The notes under the pieces: generated by a model
The model's input: the letters and a program-made list of their open reading frames with translations, nothing else
What the model was told of the DNA's origin: nothing
Database searches by the model: none
Position numbers and translations under genes: made by a program
NCBI GenBank assembly: GCA_020152595.1
Contig: JAIGNY010002754.1
Coordinates: 186,001-250,000, forward strand
Direction of reading: 5' to 3'
DNA from: Chiridota heheva
Taxonomy: Eukaryota; Echinodermata; Holothuroidea; Apodida; Chiridotidae
DNA: 64,000 bases
Shown here: positions 15,531 to 25,613 of the stretch, in pieces
Position numbering within the stretch: the stretch's first letter is position 1
How the letters are laid out: the number at the start of each line of letters is the position of its first letter

Positions 15531-15835
15531 ATGTTGAACTTAACATTCAGTTTCAGTTACCAGTCTATACAGTTGCTGCATTTATTTATAGTAAAATGAT
15601 GTCTAATAGAATGATCTCAACTGTGAATTACATCAAATTAAAGAAGTACTACATGAGTTACTTGAGCGTTAAGTTGCCATTTTCTGTACGCTTAACTTTT
15701 TAACCATGTATTTCCTGCGCCTTGCAGATATTAAAAGCCTTTCTATAGTCATTTTTATTCATACTTGAATAATGTATGAACTTAACTGTAAATTACATGA
15801 AACTAAAGAAGTACTAGACACTGGACTTTTGCAAC
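15531..15835 (+). repeat. Local repeat H1, left copies flanking foldback/minisatellite
   Basis: Contains TTGAACTTAACATTCAG, CTCAACTGTGAATTACATC, TTAAGTTGCCATTTTCTGTA and CATGTATTTCCTG. A second partial unit starts near 15776 (GAACTTAACTGTAAATTACA, AAGAAGTACTAGA). The same words return in order at 16838-17010 beyond the foldback arm and the 29-bp array. Confidence 0.7.
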
Positions 15836-16122
15836 ATAGTGCAATAACATCCACTTCCTAAAGGCAGACAGGCAGAAAGTTCAACTTGGAAGGCCAGATA
15901 TCGTGTTAACATAGACAGTATATACAATATCAATGTTTCTGATTGGTCATATACAAATACCGACAAACAATCAATAGCCACCGTGAAAGTGACTAGCACA
16001 CTATACATACAAACAATGCGTACAGTTAATTAGAAACAATCCACAATTGGATGTGACGTGAAAGATATGAACATAGCTAGCAATTAAGTTTACACATTTT
16101 ACTGAGACGAGATTCCCTATTT
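15836..16122 (-). mobile_element. Foldback element FB1, single arm
   Basis: Matches the right arm of the complete foldback at 21789-22325: TTTCTGATTGGTCATA, ACAAATACCGACAA, GTGACTAGCACA, ACAATTGGATGTGACGTGAAAG and TTTTACTGAGA, ending in a TATTTTAAC terminus. That terminus is followed at once by a minisatellite, as at the second locus. Confidence 0.75.
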
Positions 16123-16126
16123 TAAC

Positions 16127-16837
16127 TGACATGTTTCACATTCACCTCAGTCTAATGCCATGTTTCACATTCACCTCACAGTCTAATGTCATGTTTCACA
16201 TTCACCTCAGTCTACTGTCATGTTTCACATTCACCTCAGTCTAATGTCATGTTTCACATTCACCTCAGTCTAATGTCATATTTCACATTCACCTCAGTCT
16301 ATTGTCATGTTTCACATTCACCTCAGTCTACTGTCATGTTTCACATTCACCTCCAGTCTAATGTCATGTTTCACATTCACCTCAGTCTAATGTCATGTTT
16401 CACATTCACCTCAGTCTATTGTCATGTTTCACATTCACCTCAGTCTACTGTCATCTTTCACATTCACCTCGGTCTAATGTCATCTTTCACATTCACCACA
16501 GTCTAATGTCATGTTTCACATTCACCTCAGTCTAATGTCATGTTTCACATTCACCTCCAGTCTAATGTCATGTTTCACATTCACCTCACAGTCTAATGTC
16601 ATGTTTCACATTCACCTCGCAGTCTAATGTCATGTTTCACATTCACCTCAGTCTAATGTCATCTTTCACATTCACCTCAGTCTAATGTCATGTTTCACAT
16701 TCACCTCAGTCTATTGTCATGTTTCACATTCACCTCAGTCTAACGTCATGTTTCACATTCACCTCACAGTCTTATGTCATGTTTCACATTCACTTCACGG
16801 TCTAATGTCATGTTTCACATTCACCTCAGTCTAATGC
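16127..16837 (+). repeat. 29-bp minisatellite, ~24 copies
   Basis: Units contain TGTCATGTTTCACATTCACC then TCAGTCTAA. Variants add CA before GTCTAA or change ATGTTT to ATCTTT. The array starts within a few bases of the foldback arm end. Confidence 0.95.
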
Positions 16838-17010
16838 CTGATAGAATAAACTCAACTTACTATGAATTACTTGAAGATAAAGGTATAGGAGATATTTGAG
16901 CTTTAAGTTGCAGTTTTCTGTACGCTGAAAATTTTCAACATTATAATGTCAAAACGTCCATGTATTTTCTAGGCCCAGAAAGTTGAACTTAACATTACTG
17001 TTTATTCAAT
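16838..17010 (+). repeat. Local repeat H1, right copy
   Basis: Reads CTCAACTTACTATGAATTAC, TTAAGTTGCAGTTTTCTGTA, CATGTATTTTCTAG, then GTTGAACTTAACATTACTG, the same word order as 15531-15835 with clear divergence. Confidence 0.7.
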
Positions 17011-17593
17011 AAATGAGGTTTGATACAGGAACGGATCCAAGATATTCAAAAAGGGGTTCAAGCCATGAAGTTCAGGGTCAAGTCATACAAATGTATGGCT
17101 TTAGAGTTATAAGTGCATTGGTGAAATTCTACAAAGGGGAGGGGGGGAGGAGGGGGAGAGGTGGTCTGGACCCACCCTTGTGATAGAATGAGTTCTACTG
17201 ACTTAACTTATGACATTAATGGAGAGTAGGATCTATAGTCGATAGTTCAGTTGTCCTTATTTTTATTCCTGGACTTTAACAATACAATCCTATGACCACA
17301 TTCAAAATATGTCCTAAACATGTTACTCGATCATTAAAAGGTCATCATCATGGTCGGGTGATCGTATTACTAACCCCATTTCCGATTTGCATTACTTGCT
17401 TACTCCCCCTTAAATTACACGATGCAGTTTCCAAGCTCTGTCGACTTGTGGTAATTACCGGCTTGTGGTTATCAACAAGATGAAAGAGAGATGTTGCATG
17501 CATCATTAGACAGGAATAATACCCCAAATTGGACTACTTTTTGATGTGGCCGCTAGATCATCATAAAAGCTATGAGCACTACAGATCAGCCAG
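17011..17593. other. Intergenic with G-rich tract
   Basis: A possible small element runs from ACGGATCCAAGA (~17032) to CTGGACCCACCC (~17178) with GGGGAGGGGGGGAGGAGG in between. The rest is unique. No coding evidence (the 17292-17483 frame has no recognisable similarity). Confidence 0.4.
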
Positions 17594-18200
17594 AGGTGCA
17601 GTAGCTCAGTGGTTAAAGGAATCACGCTCGTATTCGAAAGGTATGGTTGGAGTCCCGTCGTGAGCACTGCATTGTGTCCTTGAGCAAGACACTTTACTCT
17701 TCTTGCTTCAATCCACTCAGCTGTTAACCCTTACTCTACCAGCACTATTTTGAAAATGCGCTCGGGAGGCGGGGCCAAAGACGGGGCACCCAAAACGGCG
17801 ATAATATCGCCGCGTGGTAGTAAGGGTTAATCAGGCGTGATTATTGAAGGGTCCTCTGTCTTCCAGGCAGAAAAGTCGGGCCCCTTTCGCTTTCGGGACC
17901 CGCTGGGCCGCCCACCGGGATCACGCTGCCTATATTTTCGGGTTGGCGCATATGTCGCGGGTTGATTAACCCTTACTCTACCAGCACTATTTTGAAAATG
18001 CGCTCGGGAGGCGGGGCCAAAGACGGGGCACCCAAAACGGCGATAATATCGCCGCGTGGTAGAGTAAGGGTTAAATAAGCATCAACACTGCAGAACATCC
18101 CATCCAGGGGGAGTCATATATTCTCATCCACTTGCACTATTGAAACGGGAATATGGTACGAGCCTAATGGCTCAGATGGATTTAGCTTATAGATCAGCAC
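17594..18200 (+). mobile_element. tRNA-derived SINE, split by an A-B-A insertion
   Basis: The 5' head looks tRNA-like: an A-box-like TAGCTCAGTGGT at 17602-17613 and a B-box-like GGTTGGAGTCCC at 17645-17656, followed by TGTGTCCTTGAGCAAGACAC, a block familiar from SINE bodies and other animal repeats. The body stops at CTCAGCTG (17716-17723), where 351 bp of another element intervene, and resumes at AAGCATCAACACTGC (~18077), through GGGGGAGTCATATATTCTC to GATTTAGCTTATAG. The minus-strand SINE at 35265-35502 carries the same parts without the insertion. The tail continues into a 47-bp minisatellite. An internal RNA polymerase III promoter would be expected of the family; activity is not implied. 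Confidence 0.85.
17724..18074 (+). mobile_element. A-B-A element 1, inserted at TTAA
   Basis: Two direct A units (17724-17830 and 17966-18074) flank a 135-bp B segment. Each A starts TTAACCCTTACTCTACCA and ends in its inverse (GGTAGAGTAAGGGTTAA in the second; two bases are missing in the first). Each holds the GC-rich core GGGAGGCGGGGCCAAAGACG and a CGGCGATAATATCGCCG hairpin. B includes TGATTATTGAAGGGTCC and GGACCCGCTGGGCCGCCCAC. Removing one TTAA plus the element leaves a SINE junction of the same length as the uninterrupted SINE at 35 kb, so this unit moved as a block and duplicated TTAA. There is no coding capacity. It is markedly GC- and CpG-richer than its surroundings. Confidence 0.9.
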
Positions 18201-18551
18201 TGGTATGAGCCTAATGGCTCAGATGGATTTAGCTTATAGATCAGCACTGGTACAAGCCTAATGGCTCAAATGGATTTAGCTTATAGATCAGCACTGGTAT
18301 GAGCCTAATGGCTCAAATGGATTTAGCTTATAGATCAGCACTGGTATGAGCCTAATGACTCAGATAGATTTAGCTTATATATCAGCACCTGTATGAGCCT
18401 AATGGCTTGGATGAATTTAGCTTATAGATCAGCACTGGTAGGAGCCTAATGGCTCAGATGGATTTAGCTTATAGATCAGCACTGGTACGAGCCTAATGAC
18501 TCAGATAGATTTAGCTTATAGATCAATACCGGTATGAGCCAAATGGCTTGA
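18155..18551 (+). repeat. 47-bp minisatellite grown from the SINE tail, ~8 copies
   Basis: Units contain GAGCCTAATGGCTCAGATGG, ATTTAGCTTATAGATCAGCA and CTGGTAT. The first unit overlaps the SINE 3' part, which at 35 kb reads (minus strand) AGCTCTAATTGGATGGAATT then AGCTTGTA. So the array appears to be an amplification of the SINE tail. Confidence 0.9.
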
Positions 18552-19095
18552 AAGGATCTTCTGCCCTTCCTCCCCACACTTTTGTCAATTTTGTGAATCA
18601 AAAGATAGGTTCATAATCAATTTTGGGGCTGTCCTTTAAGGCTCTAAAATATATCATTCAGAGCCTTGGTGGGGTGTTTAGGTCCCATTGTCTTTTTATT
18701 ATAATAGGCCGCTGTACTGACCTGGCTTCAACATGCATATTCATATTTCACACCTCTAACTGGTTGCTATGGGGACCTGATGTCACCTTGCCATGGCTCC
18801 TCTGCTGAGGTTTCTTATCATTTATCATAGCTAATTTGCCATTAGAGAGTCATGTTTTAACAAGATTTTATGAAGAAAACATTGCAAAGTTTTGTTCGGG
18901 AATTATGAGAGACAAAAATAATTCCCGAACAAAATATGTTTTTTCTTCACTACCAAGCGGTAATACATAATACGAAGACACCACTTTACTTCAAATTTCT
19001 TAAAAAGCCCAGTGAATATTAAAAGCGCACAGTGAAAAGATAATTCATATGCCATTACTTCAAATCGCGAAGAAAAATTTGAACCCTTACAGTGG
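18552..19095. other. Intergenic, nothing recognised
   Basis: Unique sequence with a small inverted repeat around TTGTTCGGGAATTA / TAATTCCCGAACAA (18892-18930). No gene evidence. Confidence 0.45.
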
Positions 19096-19449
19096 TTAAC
19101 CCTTACTCTACCAGCACTATTTTGAAAATGCGCTCGGGAGGCGGGGCCAAAGACGGGGCACCCAAAACGGCGATAATATCGCCGCGTGGTAGAGTAAGGG
19201 TTAATCAAGACGTGATTATTGAAGGGTCCTCTGTCTTCCAGGCAGAAAAGTTGGGCCCCTTTCGCTGTCGGGACCCGCTGGGCCGCCCACCGGGATCATG
19301 CTGCCTATAATATCGGGTGGGCGCATATGTCGCGGGTTGATTAACCCTTACTCTACCAGCACTATTTTGAAAATGCGCTCGGGAGGCGGGGCCAAAGACG
19401 GGGCACCCAAAAAGGCGATAATATCGCCGCGTGGTAGAGTAAGGGTTAA
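19096..19449 (+). mobile_element. A-B-A element 2
   Basis: Same organisation as element 1: A (19096-19204), B (19205-19340), A (19341-19449), with TTAA at both outer ends. The two A units differ by very few bases (for example CAAAACGG versus CAAAAAGG), and A and B closely match element 1 only 1.0 kb away, which points to recent activity, recent duplication or gene conversion. Short open frames over it on both strands arise from its GC-rich sequence and share no known domain. Confidence 0.9.
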
Positions 19450-19763
19450 GTTTCCCGTACTCCAAATGTGTATGATTCTCATATTATTCCTATACAAGCT
19501 TTGAATTTGGATAGATGCATTGTGGGATACTTCTTTAAAGGATCCCCCGATCGGGAGAACAAAACTGTTCTCCCATTTAGGGGTACAAACTGGACTGTGT
19601 AGGTTGTTTGTTACGGCAAACAATAGTCAATATGTTAATCATTAGGCCAGCCTAATGTTAAGTACAGCTGTAACAAACAACTTACATCAAATAAATTAAG
19701 GAAACTTTCTTTATCAAACGATATTTTCAACTTTAGGCCAGTCGTTCATGGTCCCACTCACAC
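19450..19763. other. Intergenic spacer
   Basis: Unique, with a small palindromic patch GGGAGAACAAAACTGTTCTCCC-like at 19553-19575 (given here only as its two halves GGGAGAAC and GTTCTCCC). Confidence 0.45.
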
Positions 19764-19972
19764 AAAGGGTTCTTCAGCTTGTCCCCACGGAGAACCCTTT
19801 TTGGTTAAAAAGAACCCTTTTTGAAGGGTTTTTTCTGTATAGAACCTTAGTTTAAAGGGGTTCTAAGAATTCTAAGAACCCTTATCAAAGGGTTCTTAAT
19901 ATAACCCTTCAAAAAGCATTCTTCTTGGAACCAAAAAGGGTTCTTCCTGGGCTACAAGCTGAAGAACCCTTT
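19764..19972. mobile_element. Foldback element built on AGGGTTCTT
   Basis: Left end AAAGGGTTCTTCAGCTTGT with GGAGAACCCTTTTTGGTT, and right end AACCAAAAAGGGTTCTTCC with ACAAGCTGAAGAACCCTTT, are inverse complements, separated by ~100 bp that itself is full of AGAACCCTT/AAGGGTTCT words. The whole ~209 bp can fold into one long hairpin. Non-coding. Confidence 0.85.
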
Positions 19973-20921
19973 AGGGTTCTTTTTGGAACTCTTAATTCTA
20001 ACAAAATTGGTTAAAAATTGACTCTTTTACAGCATTTTGAATTACTTAGGCCTATTACAATGAATTATGCAAATTTTATGGAAATTTTGTGACATTGACA
20101 TGAGAAAACCAATGAAATCTCTTATGTTAACTTCTTGCTTTTCAATCCTTTACCAACGTTATGGGAGAGGTTGAACATAACAAAGAGGTTATGAATCTTC
20201 GTCAAACGTCCCCTAATCGATATTTAGCAGGAGGAATAGTCTGGTGATTTTCAAGTGACTGAAATTTAAAACAGAAATTTTAAGACTTACATTAAATATT
20301 TTGAGTTTGTCCTCTCTTTCATTTTCACAACTTGTTAAAAAATTCAAAATGTGCTTAGCATAATCACTGATCACTCAGAAACTAGTGCTTTTGACATAAT
20401 TGAAAGACGATTATGTTGAGAATTGAAAGTTCTTACTGCTGAATATAAAATCTCTATCTGTCAACATACCATCAATAAAATGACTAAAACTTGAGTGGTT
20501 TTTTCAGGTAAAGTGGTTTCATTAATACTGCAATACATTGCTCTAAAGTATTCCATTAAAGGCCATCTATCGTGATTAAAATGTGGCGGCAAACATTTTA
20601 TTCCAAAATGTGTTTGATTGGCCTTTCACTATAAGTGCACGTTGTACCATTGTGTTTCGACCAATCAAAACACATTAATTGAAATCTATTTACCTCGTAC
20701 GTTGTAGACGACAACTGACCTTCAAGTACAGCTTGTGAATGGGTCCTATAATTCCACTTGCAAAATATGTAACCAATAGTAACTCAATGTTTTGCCAATG
20801 TATATAATGACAGTTCATGAGCTGGTATGTAAAACAGGACAGTTTCATTGTGCAAGTGATTCAGATTTACTGGCTAAATATTAATAGACCACTAAGCTTT
20901 CTTTCTCCAAAAAGTCACACT
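19973..20921. other. Intergenic, one short inverted repeat
   Basis: Unique AT-rich DNA. TGTGTTTGATTGGCC near 20610 and CGACCAATCAAAACACA near 20658 form a hairpin with CCAAT-type words. No gene evidence. Confidence 0.45.
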
Positions 20922-21160
20922 GGAGGGGCACTAGACTGAAAGTGCAGGCGTATTTTTAGGGGGTCTCCCCAATAATCAAATGTTTATCTAGCATGTGACG
21001 GTATAGCAATTTTCTGGTTACTATAAATATTTAAGTGACCTTTGCCCTTACGTCTTCTGTGGGTTATGCATGCATGAGGTTTATCGATCTGTTGTAGATA
21101 ATATGTCTGTGAAATTTACAAAAACGAGCACCCTCACTTTTCGGTCTAGTGCTCCTTTAA
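20922..21160 (-). mobile_element. MITE family M1, copy 2 (inverted)
   Basis: Reverse-complement copy of the element at 541-777. The right end here is CTTTTCGGTCTAGTGCTCCT followed by TTAA, and the left end is GGGGCACTAGACTGAAAG. Internal GTTTATCGATCTGTTG matches the family. The TTAA on the left side is not preserved. Confidence 0.75.
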
Positions 21161-21498
21161 TTGCATATTGCATACTTAATTTATAATGGATTGTTCAAAA
21201 TTCCCTTTCAATTAAACAAAGGACTATAACAATTGCCTTAATCAAACAAAAGACTAGTCTTTCACTTTCGACCATTTCAAAATAGGACGCTGAGAACTTC
21301 ATTTCCTCACATACATTCTTCAGGTAGATTAACAAAAATACAATTTCCCCGAAAATCATAATGACATAGGTTAGGGGTTCTTTCGATAAATTTCCAACAA
21401 TTTCCAACTTTCATACACAGTGTATTTCCCTGTATCAATGGATTCATGCCAAAATGATATTGCTATGAGATAGAAATGTGGTCATTAAATTAACATGA
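21161..21498. other. Intergenic, nothing recognised
   Basis: Unique AT-rich sequence. The small minus-strand frame at 21195-21407 shows no recognisable similarity. Confidence 0.4.
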
Positions 21499-21788
21499 GT
21501 GTCATCAACATTTGGGACTATTTCTAATTTTAGTTGCAAGTTCATTCAATTGTGTACCAGTTTTAAATGCTTTTTTTTTCCCTTTTCCCAAAGGTTAACT
21601 GTGACAAAAAAAATATTTCATTTTTTTAAATTTTGGTTGCTTTTTAATAAAATTTGTTATGAAAATTGGCAACCATCCTGTAATAATGCAAATTATACTT
21701 GTGAACATTGGACTTCAAATTTTGTCACTCATTTAATTTCACTGCAATACTTTGCTACAAAATCTATATTCTAAAGGCCAACCATGAA
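21499..21788 (+). repeat. Local repeat H2, left copy
   Basis: Contains TTTCTAATTTTAGTTGCAAG, CCCAAAGGTTAACTGTGAC, CCTGTAATAATGCAAATTAT, ACTTGTGAACAT and TCATTTAATTTCACTGCAAT. Diverged versions of these appear in the same order at 22779-23030, on the far side of the foldback element and the 38-bp array. Confidence 0.65.
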
Positions 21789-22325
21789 TAAAGAGGAAAT
21801 CTCATCTCGGAAAAATGAGTAAAATTGCGATGTTCATATCTTTTACGTCACATCCAATTGTGGATCTTTTTTATTTTAGTACGTACTGTATGAATTGTGT
21901 GTGTGTACAGTGTGCGAGTCACTTCCACAGCGGTCATTGATTGGTTTTCTGTATTTGTGTATGACCAATCAGAAACGTTGACTTTTGAATATTATTGAAT
22001 ATCCATGATAACGCAATATTTGGCCTTAAACATGGAAAGTAATATACAATAAAATGTCAACGTTTCTGATTGGCCACACACAAATACTGATGACCAATCA
22101 GTAACTGCCATGGAAGGGCATGTCAACATTTCTGATTGGTCATACACAAATACCGACAACTTATCAATAATTAACCACCGCGGAAGTGGCAAGCACAATG
22201 TACATACACACACAATGCATTGTATATTATAACTTATTTATGAATGCTCCACTGTGACAGGATGTGACATGAAAGATACATGAACAATGCAATTTTACTG
22301 AGTGTATGTATGAGAGTCTCTCTTT
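21789..22325. mobile_element. Complete foldback element FB1
   Basis: Long inverted arms of roughly 200 bp or more. The left arm runs from AAAGAGGAAATCTCATC through GAGTAAAATTGCGATGTTC, ACGTCACATCCAATTGTGG, GAGTCACTTCCACAGCGG, TATTTGTGTATGACCAATCA and GAAACGTTGAC. The right arm carries the inverse (for example GTTTCTGATTGG, CCGCGGAAGTGGC, GATGTGACATGAAAG, TTTTACTGAGTG, GAGAGTCTCTCTTTAAC). The right arm has an extra internal duplication of the ACCAATCAG block. Non-coding. Single arms occur at 15836-16122 and 3866-4045. Confidence 0.85.
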
Positions 22326-22326
22326 A

Positions 22327-22778
22327 ACACTAAACATGGGTATATCAACGTATGGTACAATTTAACACTAAACATGGGTATATCACCGTATGGTACAATT
22401 TAACACTAAACATGGGTATATCACCGTATGGTTTAAATAAACACCAAACATGGGTATATCACCGTATGGTACAAATTAACACTAAACATGGGTATATCAC
22501 CGTATGGTACAAATTAACACTAAACATGGGTATATCACCGTATGGTACAAATTAACATTAAACATGAGTATATCACCGTATGGTACAATTAAACACTAAA
22601 CATGGGTAAATCACCGTATGGTACAAATTAACACTAAACATGGGTATATCACCGCATGGTACAATTTAACACTAAACATGGGTATATCACCGTATGGTAC
22701 AATTTAACACTAAACATGGGTATATCACCGTATGGTACAATTTAACACTAAACATGAGTATATCACTGTATGGTACAA
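22327..22778 (+). repeat. 38-bp minisatellite, ~12 copies
   Basis: Units contain ACACTAAACATGGGTATATC then ACCGTATGGTACAAATTA. It starts at the right terminus of the foldback element, where the terminal TTTAACAC merges into the first unit. Confidence 0.95.
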
Positions 22779-23030
22779 ATTTCTTATTTTTGTTGCAACT
22801 TATAGTTGTGTCTCTTAAACAACCCCTAGTAATTTTTTGCACTTTCTCAAAGGTTCACAAAAGTTGACCATGGGGCACATGGGGAGAAAAACATTTTGTC
22901 CACAGAATAATCTTTTATTTTTGACAATTTAGGTTGCATCTATCCTGTACATGCAATGTATGCTTGTGATATGAACCTATCATCCTTTCATTTATTTTAC
23001 TGTACTGCAGATGTTTTCTTATATTTCCCT
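22779..23030 (+). repeat. Local repeat H2, right copy
   Basis: Reads TTTCTTATTTTTGTTGCAAC, TCTCAAAGGTTCACAAAAG, CCTGTACATGCAATGTATGC, TTGTGATATGAACC and TTCATTTATTTTACTGTACT, matching 21499-21788 in order. Confidence 0.65.
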
Positions 23031-23074
23031 CTTGGTGTGCTGTTTTTCCTATTAAAGCTTAGGCCGCCGGATTG

Positions 23075-24625
23075 GTTCGTTACAGCTAACAGGTCATGAA
23101 TCATTTAAGTTGATCACCAGCTCTTTGTTAAAGTATTGCGATCAGTAAATAAGTAAATCAATTAAACTGTATTTCTATTTCCACCAACTTCTAATGCCCT
23201 CATCATATTTCATCTCTGAAGCACATACTACGTTGTGAGTCCTAGTGTTAATAGCTTTGAACAATCCTTGTGAACAGTCTTAACAACTCTATAATAGAGA
23301 ATAAAAAGAATAAAATCTCATAAACAAGTAGGCCTACTTAAAATCCTCCCATCTTGCTTGAAGAGCAAACTAAACTTAACTGCCCTTTTAGAATAACAAG
23401 CATATTTTCAATGAAGCTTGCAGTTGGTTGTAATATCATTAATCATAACTCAGAAGACAGGTCAGGGAGTACAATGTATGCAAGGATTTGTTATTTCCCT
23501 GATAACATGGATGACCATTTAAAGAATACTTTTCAACATTATACAAAGATTGAATGGATGGAAATGTTTACAATTGTAAGCTACAAGTTAAAACAAGTAT
23601 TCCTGTACATCCAAACAAGTATTCCTGCAAGTATTCCTGTACATCCAAACAAGTATTCCTGCAAGTATTCCTGTACATCCAAACAAGTATTTCTGTACAT
23701 CTAAACAAGTATTCCTGTATATCCAAACAAGTATTTCTGTACATCTAAACAAGTATTCCTGCACATCCAAACAAGTATTCCTGCTAGTATTCATGTACAT
23801 CTAAACAAGTATTCCTGCACATCCAAACAAGTACTCCTGTACATCCAAACAAGTATTCCTGTACATCCAAACAAGTATTCCTGCAAGTATTCCTGTACAT
23901 CCAAACAAGTATTACTGCACATCCAAACAAGTATTCCTGTACATCCAATCAAGTATTCCTGCACATTCAAACAAATATTCATTTACATCCAAACAAGTAT
24001 TCCTAAACATCCAAACAAGTATTCCTGTACTATCCAAACAAGTATTCCTGTACTATCTAAACAAGTATTCATGTACTGTCCAAACAAGTATTCATGCAAG
24101 TATTCCTGTACACCCAAACAAGTATTCCTGTACTATCCAAACAAGTATTCCTGTACTATCCAAACAAGTATTCCTGTACATCCAAACAAGTATTCCTGTA
24201 CATCCAAACAAGTATTCCTGTATATCCAAACAAGTATTCCTGTATATCCAAACAAGTATTCCTGTACATCCAAACAGGTATTCCTGTATATCCAAACAAG
24301 TATTCCTGCAAGTATCCCTGTACATCCAAAAAAGTATTCCTGCAAGTATTTCTGTACATCCAAACAAGTATTCCTGCAATTTTTCCTGTACATCCAGGAA
24401 TTCAAGAGGCACAGTACATAGAGGCATGAAAATGGATTAAGTTTCTGAAACTTTGAAAGGTCTGTTTTAGGGCAATACGTGATGTTAGTAAAGGACACTG
24501 TGCAGTTCAAGTACAAAAATATTTTGATAGTGATGCAAGTAATAAATTTAGTGTAAGTGATGAACAAACATATAGGAGTGACAACCTGTGAAAATAATAG
24601 TAAAAGTATTGAAATTTCAATGTTG
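23075..24625 (+). repeat. Paralogous segment D, copy 1 (with array)
   Basis: The flanks of the 22-bp array match 48925-49735. On the left they share AGCTAACAGG, CATGAATCATT, GTTGATCACCAGCTCTTT, AGTCTTAACAACTCTATAA and TTGGTTGTAATATCATTA. On the right they share GAATTCAAGAGGCA, AGGCATGAAAATGGAT, AACTTTGAAAGGTCTGT and GATAGTGATGCAAGTAAT. The other copy has no array. This is either a segmental duplication or two copies of an unrecognised element. Confidence 0.85.
23592..24397 (+). repeat. 22-bp minisatellite, ~37 copies
   Basis: Units ACAAGTATTCCTGTACATCC plus AA. Short forms fuse two CAAGTATTCCTG halves (GCAAGTATTCCTG). Open frames on both strands through it are repeat artefacts. It is absent from the paralogous segment at 49.4 kb. 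Confidence 0.95.
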
Positions 24626-25613
24626 TGAAACGTTTTACCACAGATTATAGAAAGTCTCATTAAGTACAGTGATCTTTACTCTATTTTCATGGTTGGGTGG
24701 CGCTGGTTTAGTGAAATACTGCAGCTTTACATTAAATTCCAGCTGCCAAAGTCTCACATTGCCTCCCCCTTGTCAACAAACTTAACTTTCATAACAAAGG
24801 CAAACACTATCCACATACTTCAATGAGCCCCTCAAATGTTCAGCAAAAAACGCTTGTGTTTGCCAGACAATTTTTTCAGACAATTTTGGACAAACTCCTT
24901 GGGACACCCCTGTTCCCCCATTCAATGTTGTGAAATGAGTGGAAAATATTAATACTCAGTTGCTTTCCATGTTTCTGTATTTCCCAGTAAAATATTTGGA
25001 CAACATTGAAAGAGGGACTGGGTGACTTGAATAGCTGTACATGAAAATTTGAAATAACATGCAAAGGTTTGTCCAAGATTGTAGGCTGAAAGCGCAAGTT
25101 TAAATTGATTCTCTGTTAATTCATTATGAAACAGCTATAGGGATTCTTAGTGTAGTTTTTGTGTGCAAAATATTTTAATTTTCAGGGTTAATACTCGAAA
25201 TCTTGATGGAAAATTTCCACACTCAGCGGAGGTTTGAGATTGTTTGTAAGGAATTAGAATAAAGGTATTTAACTTGATTTGTCACGGTAGAATCTGAACA
25301 TACATTCCTCTTTAGGCTGAGCAAATATACAGCTAGCTGCAAAAACAATAAGTTATGGAAATTTTACAGTCTGAAGCATTTAGATCAACATTTTGATACA
25401 ATGCAGCTCAAGCCTGTGCTGCAATAAATGCAAATCCCTGGACAATTTAGTCACTCATTTGAAAAATTTAAAGGAGCTAGATTTTCAATCACACACAGAT
25501 ATCTCAAAACTTTAAGATGTTTAGTTTTAAAGAAAGAACAAAAAATACACAAATCTTCATGAAATTCAATTAAATGCTTATAAGAGAAAAAATGCAATTC
25601 AACAATAACTTAA
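24626..25613. other. Intergenic, nothing recognised
   Basis: Unique AT-rich sequence. Confidence 0.45.

Noticed and set aside
17594..17700. Functional tRNA gene
   Set aside because: A- and B-box-like words are present, but there is no consistent cloverleaf with matching acceptor stem. The segment continues into a SINE body and a second copy exists.
18903..19623. Short open frames over the A-B-A element (NPYSTTRRYYRRFGCPVFGP-like)
   Set aside because: The same peptide appears wherever the GC-rich A unit occurs, on both strands, and ends at element borders. It is a by-product of the element.
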